25,141 nucleotides of DNA from Dehalococcoidia bacterium. Its GTDB lineage: Bacteria > Chloroflexota > Dehalococcoidia > SM23-28-2 > RBG-16-64-32. Shown here one piece after another: positions 22,442 through 25,141 of this stretch. Position 1 is the first letter of the stretch, and the number at the start of each line of letters is the position of its first letter. Made by a program: the position numbers and the translations under genes. The stretch spans positions 1 to 25,141 of the forward strand of contig JAUYGU010000108.1 of the NCBI GenBank assembly GCA_030690405.1. The letters run 5' to 3'. Below the pieces are notes generated by a model. That model was not told the origin of the DNA. It saw only the letters and a program-made list of their open reading frames with translations, and made no database searches.

Positions 22442-23269
22442 GTGATAATCGACTTCCACACCCACATCTTCCCGCCGCACGTGCGCGACCGCCGCCAGGA
22501 GTACCTGCGGCGGGACCCCACCTTCGCCGAGATGTACGCGAGCCCACGGGCGAAGATCGCGACGGACGAAGAGCTACTGCGGAGCATGGATGAGTCCGGC
22601 GTCGACGTAAGCGTGGCGCTGGGCTTCGCCTGGCGCGACCACGAGGACTGCGTCCGCCATAACGATTACCTGCTTGAGGCCGCGGCGAAGAGCGGCGGCC
22701 GCATCGTGCCTTTCTGCACGGTGAACCCGGCGGTCGGCGAGGCCGCCACGGCGGAGGTGGAGCGCTGCGTCGACGCCGGCGCCCGCGGCCTGGGCGAGCT
22801 GCGGCCGGAGAGCCAGGGTTGGGACCTGAACGGCGAGCCGGGGAAGCGGCTCGCGACCCTGGCCCGGAGCCACGGCCTAACGCTGCTCTTCCACGTCACC
22901 GAACCCGCGGGGGGCGACTACCCAGGGAAGCAGGGACTGAGTCTGGATTCTTTTCAGCGCTTCCTGGCCCGGTCGCAGGGCGTGGCGGTCGTCGGGGCGC
23001 ACCTGGCGGGCGGGCTGCCGCTGAACGACCCGCCCCCGCCGGATGCCTACGCGGACACGGCGGCGCTGCGCCTTCTCTACGAGCCGCGCGTGCTGGCGGA
23101 GATCGCGAAGGCGGCCTGGGCCGGGCGGCTGCTGTTCGGCAGCGACTTCCCATTGGTCTCGCAGGCGGCGGCGCTGGCGGACGTCCGGGCCGGCGGCCTG
23201 GAGGGCGCGGCCCTGACGCGCGTCCTCGGCGCGAACGCCGGCGCGCTGCTGCCGCCGGCAGGCACGTAG
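22442..23269 (+). CDS. Metal-dependent amidohydrolase (TIM-barrel, amidohydro-related type)
   Basis: This 275-residue cytoplasmic TIM-barrel hydrolase or decarboxylase has the metal-binding HxH at the first strand (IDFHTHIFPP, His6/His8), His151 (LLFHVTEP), His187 (VVGAHLAGG) and the terminal metal Asp235 in FGSDFPL. A GELRPESQG segment near 118-126 supplies an acidic residue close to the active site. The full metal-ligand set supports activity. The family includes decarboxylases and lactone or amide hydrolases, and the substrate cannot be inferred from the neighbours. Translation starts at GTG 22442, placed 6 nt after TATCAT. Confidence 0.88.
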   Translation: MIIDFHTHIFPPHVRDRRQEYLRRDPTFAEMYASPRAKIATDEELLRSMDESGVDVSVALGFAWRDHEDCVRHNDYLLEAAAKSGGRIVPFCTVNPAVGEAATAEVERCVDAGARGLGELRPESQGWDLNGEPGKRLATLARSHGLTLLFHVTEPAGGDYPGKQGLSLDSFQRFLARSQGVAVVGAHLAGGLPLNDPPPPDAYADTAALRLLYEPRVLAEIAKAAWAGRLLFGSDFPLVSQAAALADVRAGGLEGAALTRVLGANAGALLPPAGT

Positions 23270-23304
23270 AGTGCGCATCTTCACGGTTTTCCCGCCGCGG
23301 CCCA

Positions 23305-23334
23305 TTGACACTGCCTTGCGGCGGCTGATACTAT
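23305..23334 (+). promoter_or_regulatory. Extended -10 promoter of an orphan transcript
   Basis: TTGACA (23305-23310) and TACTAT (23329-23334) are spaced by 18 bp, and a TG at 23326-23327 forms an extended -10. No open reading frame of note follows within the next ~180 bp, which end at a strong terminator. Confidence 0.75.
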
Positions 23335-23340
23335 CACCCG

Positions 23341-23518
23341 TCCACCGCAGATTGCTGGCCCCGCTTTCAGGTGACGTGAACCCGCCACCGCCCGGCAGGG
23401 ACCACCGCAGCAGGTTTGGCAGGCCCTTCATCCGGCTGTGCCGCCGATTGTGCCCCCAAACCTCCCTTTGGGCTCGTCACAGGAATGTCGGATGACGGCA
23501 TTCCTGTGACGTCTTTTT
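23341..23518 (+). ncRNA. Candidate ~178-nt non-coding RNA of unknown class
   Basis: The 276-bp gap between the amidohydrolase gene and thpR holds a self-contained unit: a consensus promoter (23305-23334), ~135 nt of GC-rich sequence without a convincing gene, and a perfect intrinsic terminator (23476-23518). thpR has its own promoter after the terminator, so this is not simply its leader. Internal pairing includes an 8-bp stem of AGGTTTGG (23412-23419) with CCAAACCT (23456-23463). A competing hairpin of CCCAAA (23455-23460) with TTTGGG (23467-23472) uses overlapping bases, so the two are mutually exclusive. A segment near 23374-23410 loosely resembles the SRP RNA hairpin but lacks its near-invariant bases. 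No known riboswitch signature was identified. Confidence 0.6.
23476..23518 (+). terminator. Strong intrinsic terminator
   Basis: A perfect 12-bp stem (GTCACAGGAATG at 23476-23487, CATTCCTGTGAC at 23499-23510) with an 11-nt loop is followed by GTCTTTTT. It ends the candidate ncRNA and lies 27 bp before thpR. Confidence 0.9.
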
Positions 23519-23534
23519 CGGCCCGGCGTGCCGA

Positions 23535-23540
23535 TATAAT
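23535..23540 (+). promoter_or_regulatory. -10 hexamer of leaderless thpR
   Basis: A perfect TATAAT is followed by 5 nt and then the GTG start of thpR, with no ribosome-binding site. Confidence 0.6.
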
Positions 23541-23545
23541 CGCCG

Positions 23546-24145
23546 GTGAGGCATCCCTTGGAACGCGAAGACGAACGCCTGCGCCTGTTCGTGGCGATCG
23601 ACCTGCCGGAGGACGTGCGGGAATCGCTCGGGCGCCTGCAGACCGACCTCCGCCGGCACGACCTAGCAGGCCTCCGCTGGACGCGCCCGGAGGGGGTCCA
23701 CCTCACGCTCAAGTTCCTGGGGGAGATGCCGGCTACGTCGCTGGACGCCATCGAAGGCGCCCTCGCCCGCGCGGTCAGGGGGGTGCCCTCCTTCCGGCTG
23801 GCGCTGGGCGCGCCGGGGACGTTCGGCGACCGCCGCGGGCCGCGCGTCCTCTGGGTCGACGTCGAAGGGGAGCTCCAGCCGCTGCAGCAGCTCCAGGCGG
23901 CCATCGAGCGGGAGCTGGCGGCCGCCGGGTTCGCGCCGGAGGAGCGGGGGTTCTCGCCGCACCTGACGCTGGCGCGGGTGCCGCAGCCACCGCGGCCCGG
24001 CCTGGCGGAGCGCGTCGCGCGGGCGCTGGCGGCCGTGGCCGCACCGAGGGGCGAGTTCGAGGCGACGGAGCTCGTGCTCATGCGGAGCAGCCTCCAGACC
24101 GGCGGCGCCGTCTATTCCCGTGTCGCCGCCTTCCCGCTGGGCTAG
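23546..24145 (+). CDS. thpR: RNA 2',3'-cyclic phosphodiesterase (2H family, ThpR/LigT)
   Basis: This 199-residue cytoplasmic enzyme opens 2',3'-cyclic phosphate ends of RNA, a role linked to tRNA-fragment and cyclic-end processing. The two signature HxTx motifs are present: His52-Leu-Thr54-Leu in VHLTLKFLGE and His139-Leu-Thr141-Leu in SPHLTLARV. The family's N-terminal RLFVAIDLPEDVR is at 13-25. Length is close to the usual ~180-190, and the active site is complete. The GTG start at 23546 sits 5 nt after TATAAT. The next gene begins 9 bp downstream with its own -10 hexamer. Confidence 0.95.
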   Translation: MRHPLEREDERLRLFVAIDLPEDVRESLGRLQTDLRRHDLAGLRWTRPEGVHLTLKFLGEMPATSLDAIEGALARAVRGVPSFRLALGAPGTFGDRRGPRVLWVDVEGELQPLQQLQAAIERELAAAGFAPEERGFSPHLTLARVPQPPRPGLAERVARALAAVAAPRGEFEATELVLMRSSLQTGGAVYSRVAAFPLG

Positions 24146-24148
24146 AAT
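24143..24148 (+). promoter_or_regulatory. -10 hexamer of leaderless 24155 gene
   Basis: TAGAAT overlaps the thpR stop codon (TAG) and is followed by exactly 6 nt and then the GTG start of the next gene. Confidence 0.5.
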
Positions 24149-24154
24149 GTAGTC

Positions 24155-24751
24155 GTGAAGGAGGTAAGGACAGGCGCCGGCACGGATGAGGCGCCGGAGA
24201 GCGGGTCGCCCAGACGCGCGTTCCTGATGCGGTACCTGCGCCCGCAGATGAGCGCCGCGCTGGTGCTCTGGCGCGTCGAGGCGTACTCAGCCACGCCGCT
24301 GGCGCTGCTCTTCATCGCGACCCTCGGTCGCTGGCCGGCCGCCCTGGCGATGGGCTCGGTGATGGCGGTGTTTGCCGCCGTCTTCCTCTTCCTCCTGGAG
24401 GACGACCCGGCCGTGGACGACATCCGGGCCTGGGCGGACCGTCGCCGCCTGGGGCGGCTGCTGGAGTGGCTGGCCGGGCGCACGGGCGTAGCCGGGCGGG
24501 CGCGGCGGCTGGCGGCGCTGCTGCCGGCCATCATGATCCTGGGGCCCTTCTGGCGGGCGGTGACGTTCCACCTGTTCCGGATGCGCCGCCCGGCGGCCTA
24601 CCTGCTCTCCGTCGGCGGCAGCTTCCCGCACGCGCTTCTCTGGACGGGCCTGGTCCTGGGCGGGATCTGGTCCTTGCTGCGGCCCCGGATCGAGCAAGCT
24701 CTCCTGTGGACGGAGTCGGTGCTACAGGGTATCTGGGAGGGCCTGCTGTAG
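24155..24751 (+). CDS. Membrane protein of unknown function
   Basis: This 198-residue protein has a hydrophilic N-terminus (1-40), a hydrophobic pair (~44-58 and 61-82), a charged cytoplasmic-looking stretch (DDPAVDDIRAWADRRRLGRLLEWL, ~83-106), and further hydrophobic segments (~118-136 and 155-175). The C-terminus is amphipathic and Trp-rich. No known family is recognised. The GTG start is 6 nt after a TAGAAT hexamer. It is convergent with the CAP-domain gene, whose stop lies 17 bp away. Confidence 0.75.
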   Translation: MKEVRTGAGTDEAPESGSPRRAFLMRYLRPQMSAALVLWRVEAYSATPLALLFIATLGRWPAALAMGSVMAVFAAVFLFLLEDDPAVDDIRAWADRRRLGRLLEWLAGRTGVAGRARRLAALLPAIMILGPFWRAVTFHLFRMRRPAAYLLSVGGSFPHALLWTGLVLGGIWSLLRPRIEQALLWTESVLQGIWEGLL

Positions 24752-24768
24752 CCCTGGCTCAAGGGGCT

Positions 24769-25141
24769 CTAGCGGTTCCCGAAGTCCTGAACGCACCAGC
24801 GGAAATCGCCGTTGACGTAGCAGCCGACTCCAATCTCCGTAATCTGCTGGCCCAGCATGTTCGAATAGTGGCCGGGGCTGTCCGCCCAGGCCTGGACGAT
24901 GCTCCCTGCCGGGTCGCCGTAGAAGCCACGGTATAGATTCTCCGATAGGTATGTCCAGCGGCTGTAGCCGGCGGCCTCGATGCGGGATCTGAGCGTGGAG
25001 CCGTCCGGCCCCTCGTGGGCGAACCAGTCGTTCGCGGCCAGCGTCGCGGCATAGCTATCGGCGGACCCATCCAGGGCGCCGTTGTGGGCCAGCGGCGGCA
25101 GGCCGTTCTCCGCCCGCAGCTCGTTCGTTAGGGCGTAGACA
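24769..25141 (-). CDS. CAP-domain (SCP/PR-1/CRISP) protein, N-terminus cut by right window edge
   Basis: The minus strand from the right edge to the TAG at 24769-24771 encodes 123 residues of a CAP domain. Visible features are LTNELRAENGLPPL, WFAHEGPDGST, IEAAGY.....SENLYRG, IVQAWADSPGHYSNML, TEIGVGCYVNGDFRWCVQDFG. This fits the family's ALTNxxRxxxGLPPL, HxxPDG, GENL, W..SPGHxxNML and GIG blocks. The His in FAHEG and the His in PGHY are the usual metal-binding cavity residues. Two Cys (GCYVNG, RWCVQ) may form a disulfide, consistent with an exported protein; the signal region lies outside the window. Bacterial CAP proteins are mostly extracellular and of unclear function. Confidence 0.92.
   Translation of the reverse strand, partial: VYALTNELRAENGLPPLAHNGALDGSADSYAATLAANDWFAHEGPDGSTLRSRIEAAGYSRWTYLSENLYRGFYGDPAGSIVQAWADSPGHYSNMLGQQITEIGVGCYVNGDFRWCVQDFGNR

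Noticed and set aside
23370..23425. SRP (4.5S) RNA gene
   Set aside because: GTGAACCC-GCCA and the following GC hairpin recall the SRP RNA tip, but the near-invariant CAGG, GGAA and AGCA elements read CACC, GGCA and ACCA, and no matching outer stem was found. Left as an unassigned ncRNA.

Overview
This is a gene-dense, high-GC bacterial chromosome segment with 20 intact protein genes, one gene cut by the right edge, two broken gene remnants and at least one probable non-coding RNA. Codon use and GC-rich third positions are uniform, and nothing looks like a prophage, plasmid or large island. The gene set suits Chloroflexota (Dehalococcoidia-like), with an actinobacterium as the main alternative. 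It includes pyruvate phosphate dikinase, split transketolase, a Cys-less thiolase-like protein, a bS22-type mini ribosomal protein and many apparently leaderless genes. No 16S rRNA or other phylogenetic marker is present, so this placement is an inference.

Layout from left to right. 1-203: a hicA toxin gene broken by a perfect 14-bp tandem duplication and cut by the window edge. 294-3122 (-): pyruvate phosphate dikinase. 3333-7373 (+): a large multi-PAS/GAF GGDEF-EAL cyclic-di-GMP protein. 7380-8924 (-): a thiolase-like protein lacking the usual cysteines. 9077-10372 (-): a neutral-ceramidase-like hydrolase. 10487-13015 (+): a polar amino-acid ABC transporter (binding lipoprotein, permease, ATPase). 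13046-13810 (-): a short-chain dehydrogenase. 13965-14714 (+): an unrecognised alpha/beta protein. 14816-15280 (+): a MerR-type regulator. 15459-18425 (+): proB, a 31-residue bS22-like ribosomal protein gene, a small DUF2007-like gene and proA. 18481-18819 (+): a small acidic protein. 18820-19111: no intact gene, but a dispersed repeat, a GIY-YIG nuclease remnant and two perfect palindromes. 19112-21901 (-): split transketolase followed by a cation diffusion facilitator. 22018-24751 (+): a membrane protein, an amidohydrolase, a probable ncRNA, thpR and another membrane protein. 24769 to the right edge (-): a CAP-domain protein.

The most striking observation is the ABC transporter binding protein (10487-11344). 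It has a normal lipoprotein signal, but the two halves of an SBP_bac_3 (amino-acid-binding) fold occur in reversed order. The present C-terminus and the start of the mature domain are the ends that would be adjacent in a normal homologue, so this reads as a natural circular permutation. The permease and ATPase downstream are ordinary.

Other signals of note are a ~178-nt orphan transcription unit (23341-23518) with an extended -10 promoter and a perfect 12-bp terminator stem, a family of intergenic palindromes shared between 8.99, 15.3 and 19.04 kb, and a recurrent pattern of -10 hexamers lying 5-10 nt before start codons that lack Shine-Dalgarno sequences. Glutamate 5-kinase and glutamyl-phosphate reductase (proB, proA) supply the first two steps of proline synthesis and flank the mini ribosomal protein gene.
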